Positions 40,694-54,534 of a stretch of 64,000 bases of DNA are shown piece by piece. Made by a program: the position numbers and the translations under genes. This DNA comes from Microplitis mediator (taxonomy: Eukaryota; Arthropoda; Insecta; Hymenoptera; Braconidae). A model generated the notes under the pieces. The model saw nothing but the letters and a program-made list of their open reading frames with translations, did no database searches and was not told the origin of the DNA. Numbering within the stretch: the stretch's first letter is position 1; each line of letters begins with the position of its first letter. The DNA is taken from assembly GCF_029852145.1 (NCBI RefSeq), contig NC_079974.1, positions 20,004,082-20,068,081 of the forward strand, read 5' to 3'.

Positions 40694-43600
40694 TGGTCTT
40701 GTTGTGTTGTGTTGCGTAGTTTGTGTATTGGTGAAGCGCGCGTTCAACGACGTCGTCTCATCCCCATCCCGGCAGCCGGCAGCCGCCAGCTCTTCTCTTC
40801 TCTTCTCTTCTCTTCATTTCACTCTACCATACGCCGTATAATACACCGACTACTACTACTCATCGCACTGACATTACTACAACTTTCAGCTACTCCCCCT
40901 CACTACTGCACGATGATCGAGGACTTGATTCCAATGCCATGAGTAGTCTTTTAACCGAACCGAAGTTAACCCAAACCCAAACCCGAATATCTTTCACACA
41001 GGCCTTTACTCTTACGGCCTTTCAAACACTTTATTTTATTTTTATGTTTCTGTAAACCTACGATAGGTAGTTTTAGTAAAAGTAGCAGCCAATTTTTTTA
41101 AAACCGATAATACCATCAGACTAAATTGTAAGAGGAATAGAAGTGAGGAGAGTTTGACCGTTGTCCTTTAAACGCCCAACCGACTATGTAAATATGTATA
41201 TCTATATGTCTATAAATGTATACATATATACATTTAATATACTGTTGTGTATGCGAGTTGACAACGTGGTATAAAGTATTTTAGGTTTTAGCTTTGGAGT
41301 CGAATTATGTTCGGTCTACTAGAAGAAATAAAACAAAATGAAAAATCAAAGCAACTGTGTATCGACATATATGTATATGAAAAGTATATAAAATTGCCAT
41401 TAAAATTAGTTATGTAGTATTAATAAAAAAAATATTTTATAGAATATATGGGCAATATTTGCCGGAGGTAAATGCCGACGAATCAGCACAAAGAGTTGAG
41501 CTGAAGTAAACGCTGACGGAAACAGCTGCAGGCGCGGTGCACTCACATACCTACCGGCTTACCCGTTTGCCAGTATGCTACTGTACTCTATATCTAACTA
41601 CTCTACTCTAACTCACTATTTTAATGTTTCAGGGGTCAAAGAATAATTACGCGTACTGCACGTGTACACTATATACATTAGTTCGTCATCACTGACAGAA
41701 ACTGAACCCAAAAGAGAGAGAAAAGAGCTTTGACTTTGATTTATTTTTTCACCTTTATGATTTTATTTTTTATATAATACCTACTTTATCTCTATTTACT
41801 TCTTTTTAAAATATTCGTTTGATACTTTTTTTTTTACGGTTTTTCACATCAAAAACGTTGCTCGAGTAAAAAATAACCGCATACATGGATTATATATACT
41901 TGTACATGTGTAACTTTTTAAGTACAGTAAAGTAAAAGAGAGTTACAGAAGAATTACTTATCTCATGAAACGTGCCACGTGTTATTCACCATGCTCGAGT
42001 CTTTATCTCTTAGTGTTATCTCACCTCTCAGGATCATTTCTCCTCTACTCCCTCTACTCTTCTCCATCTATTTACTTTTTTTCATTTAAACCATATTCCC
42101 GTGATATGTAAGCAACTCTTCTCCTTTTACTCTCTGTCCATCTTCTTGTTCTCACAATAATATCCACGTAACACGCATTAAGTTGCTTCTGAGAAACAAG
42201 TATAATAACTGCCTCCAAAAATACTTACATATCTACATATATGCAGTATTTTCTACCCCTTTGTCCAGCAGAATGACAATAAAAAACGTCCGTACCAAAG
42301 AAGAAATAATAAAAGTAAACCGAGAAGAAAAGTCAGTACGCGGGTTAGAATTAAAAACAAAAAATAGTTTAAAAGCTTTATAAAAATATAAATTCAATAG
42401 AGTATAAGTATGTAGAAGAAGAGAAAAGACGTTATAGTTTTATTTCCGTATATTGGTTTGTATATTTTGTAGCTTCCTCAACATTTCCCCTCTTTGTGAT
42501 CCCGTTGGCCAGGCGCCCTCTCTTTTTTCCTCATACCGATCTACCAGTTCACTCCTATACTACTATACACTCTCAGCAATCCTCTCTTCACATATATATA
42601 TATATATTCATACATACATATATATGGTACATACAACACATACCACCTCTTCCATTCCATTCTCTCATACTCACATCATGTCGCGCTATGCGCCGATCGC
42701 TGAGGTTTCACTCGTGCATACATACTTACATATATATATTATGTATATATATTAGCTACTCTTACATTTAAGTTTACACAGTTCACGGCAAAACTACAGT
42801 TAATTCAATCGAATACCGATGTAATAAAAATATATGAAACTTCTTAGTACATTTTTTTTTGTATTCAATTGTGTAAATATTGATGCGCATTACAACGTAC
42901 TCGATAGTTTATAATTAATAACTATGTATGTATGTATGTAATGCGTATATGTACTTATATATGCTGAATAAAATAATATAAGATACATATTAACAGACTG
43001 TAGGAATATTTTTACGTAATAAAAACGGGTACGCTGATTTGCTTCCGCGACTTAGATTGTCTTGGACGATTACGTCAAGGACAGAAAGCTAAGCATTGAT
43101 GTAGAAGAAGGGACTTGCAGAGCAATTGGGTAATGTCTAGTATAGCGTCATCTATCCGTCCCACGTATAGCTATAATTACATACATATTTTGTTTATGTA
43201 CAATCTACAGTACATAATATATATTAATGTGTATTTATATTTTAATTAATTTTATCAATAAAACCTTGTACGCTACTTAATAAAAATAATTATTGTCAAC
43301 AGCTACATAATAGATTAAGTATTTGGATTCAGGTTATCCATTTTATGCATTTATCTCCTTTCATTTAATTTATATTTCACAGCTACAGCCATCGGCATCT
43401 AAATCCTACCACTTGGTGTACATTTTGTTGTACAGTTTCCCAAGGTTATGGTTGGTTAGTCTGACCCGTTAAACGACCCTCCACGTTCACCGAATACAAG
43501 ACAAGTTATTATATCGAGACTACAATATTTTATCTACACGGAAAAAAAATCTACAGGAAACTGCGCTATTGAAAATTTTTAATTAAATATTTTTTTTGAT

Positions 43601-46600
43601 TAAATTTGAAAATTTTATTCAATGATTTTAGTAATCGGAAAAAATTTTCTCAGATGCTAGTTTTTTTTGAGAAACTAAATAAATTTTGATTTTTTTTGTT
43701 GGAAAAGTTATTTTTCAAATTAGATATTTAAATGATAATGTAATTTTTTTTATTCTGAGATTTTTTCAAAATTAATACTTGAAAAAAAAGTATTTTTTGA
43801 CGCAAGAAACATTTTCCACTATGAATTGAAGATGACAGAAAAGTTATTTGAAATTAAAAAAAATTTTTTTTGACAGATAAATAATGAAATAAAAAAATTT
43901 CTAAAAAAATGCACATGTCGGAAATTTAATAAACTATACGTGCAATTTTTCAAAAAATTTTTTTATTATTTATTTTTTTGTAAAAAAAAATCCAAAAATT
44001 TTTAAATGTCCGCGGACTTTATCGTCATGAATTGAAGACAAAAATTTTCTTAAGCCTGGAAAAAATTTATGGACAGAAGAATTTATTTTTTGCTTCATAA
44101 ATTTTTTACTCGCTTCAAGAAAATTTTTTGCATTAGAAATTGAAACAAAATTTTCTGAAGGCGAAAAAAAATTCCTGTCAATAAATTTTTTTCTAGTTTT
44201 AAGAAAATTTTTGTTTTCAATTCATAGTGTAAAATATTTCTTGCATCAAGAAATCCTTTTTTCTGTGTCCGTAACTCAACACAAATTATATCTGATCTAA
44301 TAAATAAACATAAAGTGAAATTTTTTTAAAAATGAGAACACGAAAGATAAATATAAAAATTGATTATGTTTTCTAAAAATTTAAGTTACAAAATAAAAAT
44401 TTGATGAAAGTACTTATATATAAGTTTCAGTCATCAATTGCATTGATCATAAATTAATAATATTAAAAAACAAGATTTATTTAAATATTTAAATTAGTAA
44501 TTGACAGGGAATATAGCGGTAATGCAGAGCTAATATAACTCTAAAGTAAAAAAAGTTTTAGTAAATTACTCGAAATAAGTATGTTAAACTATAATGTCTT
44601 AATCATCTACACGCGTGTCTATCGCAACAAGACTGTGCTATGTCCGAGTAAAGTGCGCCGTCTCCTTTCTATATCGCCCTCGTCGTTGTCGCCGTCGACG
44701 TTGCTCGTAGTTTCCCATACCACATCAGTACAGCGACAAGTAGTAGGCATATACACAGAGTACAAACGATGACAAGTAAAGCAACTATACGTCGACCCTA
44801 CTTTTCGCTGGCTGACCTATAAACCTACTTTCGTTCGTATTAAAAGCGAAATCAACGGAGTTACCTCATTCCACTCTACTCCTAATTTCCCGAACTACAC
44901 TCATATATATATACATATATATTTGTTAATAACATACACAATTATATTTAATTCAACTGTCATCTACACATATTTTATTTTTTAAGCTTTAATTTGAATT
45001 AATCAGTCTAATAAAAATATTAATTCATACAATATATTTACAAACTATGGAGGAAGATTGAGACCAAGACTGTAACGGTGTATTATAGTTAAATATTAAA
45101 TCATAATAAATATACAGTTTGAAAAGTGGATTTAATTATCAGTAATGGATGGGGATAGTCTACATCTCCAGCACCAGATCCACAAATTTACTGTGAAATA
45201 CAGCAGTACTGTATTATGTATACATAATACATATATATATATTTGGGGAGCATGTATTTGATAATGACAGACAAGTTAGCGGGCGACGATATGGCCACTT
45301 GTGGAAGGAAGACAACAGGGGCCAAGATATCGATCGGCTGGCTTCCGTTTTGCCCGCAAAAACGGACAAAACGTTGGGCCAAATTGTCTTTTAGTTACTT
45401 TTTAAATTAAATACATTTACTTAGTTCCCAACATAACATCTATTGTGATAATTGTGCCATAAATTTGAATTTAAAAAAGAAATGATAAAAACCGCGAAAT
45501 TGCCAAAATTTAAAATTACTCTTTTTCGCCCGATTCAATTTTCTTGATAACAATAACAATAATGATAATGATGATGATTATTATCATTGTTTTTTTTTAT
45601 TATTTTTGACATTATCAATGTATAGTAAGTTCAATAGTTGATGTTTTAAACAAAGAGATAAAACAAAAGAAATATGTGTATAACGATAATGAAAAAGTCG
45701 GTGGAAATATGAGAGAAGTGATTATGCGATGAGAAGGTAGCCGAGAGTAGTAGTAGTAGAGGTGGAAGTAGTAACGTATAATGTCGAGGATGATGTTGAT
45801 AGTGGTAGTGGCGATGGCCGACGGTGGAGGGAATAGTGTCGGTGTCGGTCTATCCTCAGTAGTCGGAGAGAACAAGAGAGAGAACAGGAGAAAAAGACAG
45901 AGACAGAGCCAGAGAAACGAGACGAGAATTCACGAAGTCATACGAGCAACTACGAACGTGGGATCGATGCAAGAGGATGGTGGGCCATGCCGACGACGAC
46001 GTTCTTCCTCCGTTTAGAGAATTAACGCTAGGCGGCCCCACCGACCGATTATATCGTTTTTTCGCATCAAAACAGCGTTACGTTTACATTACATTACATA
46101 TACATATACATATGCATACACATATTAATACTTAGTCATATATGTATGTATATATATTTATAATAAAACAGCATGACCTTGATTGAGTTCAAAATTTTTT
46201 TATCTAGACTGTAATTATTTTTTTTCCCCAGACGGAATATTAATTATTCTACTATTTAATTATACAGAAGATATATCAATATATACATATTTTTGATACT
46301 TGTATACGTATATATTTATATATGTGATTTTTGCAGTACAATATGGCTGGGCTTTGTGTACGCATGTCGGTTCATTGATTGCGATGTTTGCGTGTACGGT
46401 TGCTAAATTGACTTTGTATATAAACACCCGTAGAAAGACTACACCGAGGTAAACATGAACAAAGAGAATGATATTCAAGATTTCCATTTTTTATTAATAT
46501 GTTAATATAGGTTTGATTGTTTTTGTATGTAAAGTATAGTAAGATTTATATATATTTTTGTTGACTTGTTTAGCCTTATTAGTATTATTTAATTGAATGA

Positions 46601-49600
46601 TCTACATGTATGTATATGAATATATATATGAATAACGTTTCTTCTCCAGCAGAAATTTTTTATCATTGACTTGGGTTTAAATATACGTACGAATAAAAAA
46701 AAATAATGTAGTTTGTATAAGAGGGGGAATAAAAAAAGTAAAGCTTCAAGTCTTATCGGTCGAACGGAACGACACGGTGATTAAATGGCGCGAACTCGAT
46801 GATAGTGTGGGAAGGGGAAATTATTGTAGTAAAGTAACAATAAGATAGATATGAAATTTTAAGTTAATTTAATTATAAAATATACACTGTAAAAAGAGCG
46901 GTGTTAAAAATTGACTCATTTTAACTCCGCCCGGTGTTAAAATAAAATTACAACGGTGTAGGAGGAGTAATTCACCGGTGTTAAAAATACCGGTGTTAAA
47001 TCGGGGTAGCCGGTGTAAAATCGGTGTAAAAGCGGGGTAACCGGTGTAAAAGCGGAGTAATACCGGTGTAAAGGCAGGATAAACTGCGTCCGCTTGGAGT
47101 AATAACTTTAAAGATTATAAAACACAAAAAATATCAGTTCTTTATGAAAATAATTAAAGAATATCATTTATTGACAAGTATAGTGATCGAGTAGGTAAAA
47201 ATATTTACAAAGTGAAATATTTTAACACCGGTAAAGATTATCTACACCGGCGGCGGCGTTATTTTAACACCGGTACAGAATATTTACACCGGCGGTGGCG
47301 TTATTTTAACACCGGGGAATTTCTTTTAACACCGGTAAAGATTATCTACACCGGCGGCGGCGTTTTTTTAACACCGGTCTATAATATTTACACCAGCAGC
47401 GGCGTTATTTTAACACCGGACATTTTTTTTTTAACACCGGCAGCGGCGTTATTTTAACACCAGACGTTTTTTTTTTAACACCGGTACAGAATATTTACAC
47501 CGGTGGCGGCGTTATTTTCACACCGCTTTCGGTGTTGAAATTTAACACCGCCGATTTTAACACCTACACCGTTTGGACTTACCCCGGTGATTTTTTACAG
47601 TGTAAGATTGTTTTAAAGTGATCACGATTATTTATTTATTTATTATTTTTTTTTCTTTTATGTTGGTTGATAAGTATGAAGAACAAAATTTATACTTTCA
47701 GAATATGGATTAGATGAAAAAAAAAAAAAAAAAAAAAAAAATGTTAATCAATGTTAAGCAACGGAACTACATGACCGTACGAGTAAATAGTGGACACCGG
47801 ACTATCTCCAAGACGATCTCGAGCGGAAAACTCGTTTAACCCATATTCATGAATTTATTTTAAAAATCATTTTTTATTTTATAAAAGGAACTCGACAAAC
47901 GCAATACAGACAATAGTAAAAGAGAAAAAATATTTTTTTTTTATTCTAAACTGCTGTATTATGTAAATTTAATCAAATATACTTTTAAATAATTATTGTT
48001 TAAATTCCCTAACATTTAGAAAGTTTAAATTTATAAATTATAAAGTTCTCAAGTCTGCACAAAAAAAAATCATTATTAATTTCCGTTAAATTAATTTACC
48101 AATTACTGTTTGTCGTCAATTAAAAAAACTAATGCTCAAGAAATATTTAAAAATTAATTAATGTAACAAATTGGAGGTGTCTAATCACTCTAATGTTTCG
48201 ATAATAGTTTTACGATAAGAATAACCTGATCGAGCCTCGTCTATCACACGTTCTAAATATAAATTTATATATATTTGTGTATTGTATTATTACGAATTAG
48301 CAATTATTGCCGTATGACTTTAAAAGTCTTCCGCAATTTTTTTTTAACGCGGTATTTTACTATACTATTTATATGCATATACACTTGAATTGTGTGTTCG
48401 TGTGTTGTATGTTGAATAAAATACAAAAAGTTATTTCGTAAGACCAATCGAGAGCGTTCTGGATGCATACACACGCGACAGTCTTGAGGTTCTATGTCGC
48501 GGAGTTCCGGTATTTTGAAATTCATTTGTTCTCCGACACTTTTACTTGAATTAAAAATAAATAAAACATTTAGACAAAACATTTAACATGAAAAAAATGA
48601 ATTGGTTAAATTTAACTAACAAAAGTAATACCGTAAAAAAATACATAGTATTTTTAGAGTAAAATACTTTGGAGTAAAAAAATATTATAAGAATCTGAGA
48701 TATTGAATATTATTTTAAATGTTAATAAAAGCAATCTTTTAATGTCTTTTACTTGACGTAGAAGTATATATATATATGACATGACATATATGTATTTATG
48801 AATACATAGATATAACGAGTGTGTGTACTGTTGGTATCATCGTGTGCACCACAGAGAATGTAAGTATTGGAGGTGGTAAACAGCCTTGTCGGGCTCTACT
48901 TTCTATTACGTCAGGGTCTGGCTACGAGGATGAGGCCTTCGGGAAGGCTCTGTAGCATATTTAAACGTACCGTGCAAATCGTTTGTTACATTACGAAAAA
49001 CAACGGTATAGTTCCTGTCGAAACAGTTGTAAAACTGTCCTATGTAGTTTTTCTATTTTCTATTTTTTATTTGATCTTTCTCTTGTATCAAAATCAAATT
49101 TTATGATACTGAAGTTCGCGGACGTCTGATAATTTTTGAATTCATTGAAAACAATAAATTGTACAAGAAAAATATTTTCAAAAATTGCCACTTATAATTT
49201 TTTTAATTTTTGACATCTGCACATTTGTAGTTTATTGTTTTTTGTAATTTTTTAGTTGAAAAATATATCAAAAATTATTAATTGTCGACCAACTTCAGGA
49301 TCATCAAATTTTATTCAATTGAATTCAAGTATATATACATATTTTTGTACACGGAAAAAATGGTCCTCGAAATTTTAATAGTTTGTAGTTTATTTTTGAC
49401 TTAAAATTAGTATATTCGTATACTAATATCAAACCAGGATCATTATATATTACAAAATGGCTATTATTTATATTAAAATTTGATAGACATAGAAGAGCAA
49501 AATTTGTAATTTCGTATATTAAAATTAACATGAAAAAGAATCGATAAATTGGTATCTAGTTATTTATTACTATTCAAATAAACATAGAAAAATTTAAAAA

Positions 49601-51012
49601 ATTTACCACTTATTCGATTTATGTATATAATAAATTAATTTAGAATAACGAATAAATAACATTTTATATTAATTATCAGTCAATGGGATAGAATTTATAA
49701 AATAAGAGTTAAAAATTTTCGGTATTTTTATGAGCAAAAAATCAGTATCTAGTATACTAATTTTTCATTTTATTATTTACCACTTATTCGATTTATGTAT
49801 ATTGTAAATTAATTTATAATGATGAATAAATGATATTTTAAGCTAATAATTGATCAGTGATATCGAATTTATAAAATAAAAGTTTGTAACTTTTGCAATT
49901 TTCGGCTGGAAAAATCAGTATCTAAGATAGCAATTGTTAATTTGACCAATCATTACTTTTTAATAGATGTATGCCATAAATTAATTAATTTTCACTAATA
50001 AGTCACGTATTTATACACCTAAAAGTAATAATATTTACTTACTTTTTGAAATAGTTGATAGTAGTTTTTAGGAATCTACAAAAATTAGTAAACTACTTTG
50101 CATTAAGTACATAATAGTACTAATTATTAATAACAGATTCCACTTTTTACTATTATTTATTAATTTTTAACATTCTATTTTTTCCGTGTAATAGTAATTG
50201 TAGTAGCGAGATAAAAAAATATGCAAATAGACTTACACTTTCTCCTTTAAAAATACTTTGGTATAATTTTTTTTTTAGTTTCAATGATAAAAAATAATTT
50301 ATTGTGAGTGTAAAAATAGTAATAGATTTGATGTTAAAAGTTTAAAATATGAAGCAATGTTTTAAATAAACTGTGGCTTACTATGAATATTTCTTTACAA
50401 CAACAATAACAATAATAATAATAATAATAATATTAATAATGATAATGATGATAGAACTCTATATACTTTAGTAGAACCTACTTTCCTCTCTTATAATTTG
50501 TGCTGTGTATACTTTCTCGCATCGCCTGATAGAGTAAAAGATATGATGACTAAAAGTATACTTTTATACGATTGATATATTTTATTTAATTTAAAATATA
50601 AATATAAATATAAATATAATTTATTTCTTTGTGTTAAAAAAAAGAAAAAAGTTCAAATTTACCGAGTTATTTTCATATGAGGTAGACTGCTGTAAAAACG
50701 TTAATGAAGAAATAATATAATTTTTAAAAATATAATTCGTAATAAAAAATAATTAATAAAAAAAAAAAATCGATAAGACATTGTCATGTTATGATTATGA
50801 GAGTTGTTACTTGTGTGTATGGATATACATGGATGGATTATCAAAGTCGATCATTTAATGTATACTGAATACAAAAAGATAAGACCGAGAATATAATCAA
50901 TACATACAGTTTTTGATGATGATAAGTTGGAATTAATAACCAGAATTTAAGCTGATTTTAAAATTATATTTATGGATTTTAAATAAAATTTTATTTTATT
51001 TTATTCATAAAG

Positions 51013-51048
<36 letters not shown>

Positions 51049-54000
51049 GATCCTGAACTTAACAGACAATAAAAAATTTTCGGATTTTTTTTTCAACAAA
51101 TCGATTCCAAAAAAAAATCAAACTAAAAATTTTCACATGTAGAAAATTTAAAAAACTGTAGGTGCAATTTTTGAAAATATGTTTTTTTTTATAATTTATC
51201 GTTTTAAAAAAAATTCAAAAATTATTAATTTTCGGTATCATGATTGTTATTGTTGTTAATGATCCTGAACTCAACAAACAATAAAAAATTTTCGGATTTT
51301 TTTTCAACCAATCTATTCCAAAAAAAAAAATCAAACTAAAAATTTGCGCATGTAGAAAATTTAAAAAACTGTAGGTGCAATTTTTTAAAATGTTTTTTTT
51401 TATTGATTATGGTTTTGAAAAAAATTCAAAAATTAATAATCTACGGTATCATGATTATTATTATTAATAATAATCCTGAACTTAACAGACAATTAAAAAT
51501 TTTCGGATTTTTTCTCAACAAATCGAATTCAAAAAAAAATCAAACTAAAAATTTGCACATGTAGAGAATTTAAAAAACTGTAGATGCAATTTTTAAAAAT
51601 ATGTTTTTTTTATAATTTATCGTTTTAAAAAAAATTCAAAAATTATTAATCGATATCATGATTGTTATTGTTGTTAATTAAATAAATTAACTGGCATATA
51701 TCGAAATTAATATATATAATTATTTGGCTAAATAATTATTTGATATATTTTGATGAAAAAATAATAAGAAAAATAATAACGACGCAATACAACGTTATAA
51801 AAAAAATTTAATGTAATTAATCAATAACTCGGAGCTATTTTTAGTGTCGATAAAATTTGTAACTGACGATTTTTTTTTTATTAAAAAAGTTAAAAAACTA
51901 GAAATTATATTGAAATAGATATTAATCATCCTAATAATTTTTTAATTATTACAATTAATGAATCAGTTAATGTTTGATTTAACATTAAAACCCGATTTTC
52001 AGTTCACTGACCCTCAGTCGTAGACACAATATTAAAAAAAAAATATAATAATTGTTAGCAAGTAATTTAATGTAATTGATTAACATGCAGATGATATTGA
52101 AAAAAAAAAAAGTATGAGGTAATTTAAATATAACCTTCGTATTTATAATTTCAAAAATTCGAAATCACATAATATTTAAAAATATAAAACATGCAGAGTT
52201 TGTACTAAAACTCTTCCAGATGTTATAAGAGCAAATTTTTTTTCGTATTATTTTTTTTCTTAGCGATCTCAAGCACTCGGTGAACGGCGCGACAGCGAAA
52301 GCGCCAGGTGAGAGACACAAAACTGTTTACTTGTCAGCAAAACGGAGTAAAGATAGAGATAGAGAAAAGAAGAAAAGAGTAAAAAAGAGCACGAGAGTTA
52401 ACATTGTGGACGTTGCGGTCAGCAGGTGTTTTTTTTTTTAACTGATACCTTTACCCCACAACCCTTTCTAATGCTTAGTACTTTTATCACTAATTTAAAA
52501 CGATTCCTAAATTAATTATCAATATTTACTAAAATATACAGACGTAAATTTTTTCTAGCTCTGGCCAAGGTGATCTCTCCCTCCCTTACCTCTTACGCAT
52601 TTAAAAATTTTATATATATATATACAAGTCCTTTCTCTTTTTTATAAAACGCAACATCTACATATATGTAGACACATAAAAAGTAAAGGTGCGCGAGAGC
52701 GCATCATAAATTCAACGCACCTCTATGCTATACCATTACAAGTTTAAGTAAAGTAAACTTAAGTTAAGTCTCGATGGTATTGTAAGATAAAGATGGAGCA
52801 GAACGCGTGATCCTGAGTTAACTTATTCACATTATCGAGGGACACTCTCGCAACTTGTCTCTTATACTATTCCGCGAGCTGACCTTCGTTCGCGACAACC
52901 GACGACCAATCTAACAATTAATTCCACTTAAACTCTACACTATTTTCTCACAATTATTTTTCTCACGATGATGCAGTACCAATTTTTTTAGCCAACATAA
53001 AATACAAAATTCAAATTTTACTCAGTATTAAGGAGGATAGCCACTGTGAAATTTAAAAAAAAAACATTTTTTTTTTATTAAATCAAAGTGTATATGATCA
53101 AAAATATGTATCTAAAGTTTTATATGAAAATTCCGAATATTTTTTTCAAGTTATAGTAATTTTTGTGACAGCGCGTCAACTGACCGTTGCATCGACTAAA
53201 AACTTTAAACGCATTTTTCTCGAAACTACTTTTTTTGAACTGGTGGCATCTGTACTTTGCATAAATATCAACCGATTCGCAACTTTTTTTTTGTCGTATT
53301 TGTCTATTCAGTAGCTAACGTTGCACCTAGGGGATTTTGAAAATTTTGATTTTTAAGATTTTTTAGGGCTGTTTGAATCCAAAAAAATCAGAAAAAATAA
53401 CGAAAAAATTTTTAATGTCGCCATTTTTTTTCAAATCCAAATTTTCAAAATCCTTTACGTGCAACGATGACCACATGCATACAGATTACAACGCCGTTTG
53501 GTTTTTTTGTTTCTGATAATCCGATTTTGAGTTAGAGATGACACCGTGGTGGGGGAAATTTGTTTGTTGCTCCACAAAAATGCTTATAACTTTGTAACAA
53601 CATGATATTTTTTAATGAAAATTTAGGAGAATTATCTTCAATGTATACTTTAGAAAACAAAAAAAACCCGATCCCCAAATTCTTTTATTATTCCAGTCAA
53701 AAAAATTCCCGAAAATCACCTATTTTTTCGATCCTCACAGTGGCTATCCCCCTTAAAAGTATTAAAAAAAAAATTTGAAACTGAGAATAAAACGAAAAAT
53801 ATAAACGTCTCAGTAAAAAAAAATTTATTGTAAACTGGATTTATTGTTACAGTGATTCATGTTTAGTTATAAAATGTAATTGAATTCAATAATATTTCAC
53901 GTACTTTTGTATACAATAAACAAGTATTAGGTGGCATTAATTTTTTTTTATTTATGTATCTCCTCCGTTCTTTAGAGGCGGAGACAATACAATAGGTCAC

Positions 54001-54490
54001 ACGGTTCGTTGGTCGTCTAGTCCTCGCGAAAGAATAACGCGTAGACGTCAACAAAATTCAACAGGTTGGTACGAGAGCGACCTCGAGATAGATGTTTGTA
54101 TGACGTTTCTTTTTTTATTTTATTTTTTATTGTTACTCCTTTTTAATTTATTAATATTATCATCATTATTATTACCAACAATTACGTATGAGGCATAATT
54201 ATTTTAATGTAAAACCTAAAATCGACTATTAAAGTTTGTAATAAAATACCGAACGTAATGACAAATTTCCGGGAGTTAAAATTATATATACATACATATA
54301 TATAATACATGTGTATTTCATAAAGCAAATATTTGTTTAAAAAATCTAATTTAATCTAATATCAAGTAACGTTAGATTGTAATCTAATGTCACGATTTCA
54401 CTTGTCGTTTTCACTTTCCCCTTTCGTACTCGCGAGAAATTTATCCGAGGTCAGTGCGTCCCTAAACTCTACAATGTAAAGAAATATATT

Positions 54491-54534
<44 letters not shown>

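Larger units (their letters stand above)
39295..43536. other. Intronic sequence with G+C-richer islands and microsatellites
   Basis: No coding exon is supported. More complex stretches lie at about 39430-39520, 39880-40260, 40480-40560, 40740-40960 and 41460-41580. The minus-strand frames over 39834-40263 begin with non-repetitive residues but lack good splice sites. There is a (GAA)n run at 40305-40344 and a (TCTTC)n run at about 40791-40815. Confidence 0.4.

Noticed and set aside
47212..47457. Open frame with repeated YFNTG peptides
   Set aside because: It lies wholly inside the minisatellite of the TA-flanked element, and the repeat itself produces the peptide pattern. Other copies of the element do not keep the frame.
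48867..49106. 79-codon plus-strand frame in a somewhat complex patch
   Set aside because: No recognisable domain or good splice sites, and the end runs into hydrophobic low-complexity codons from A+T-rich DNA.
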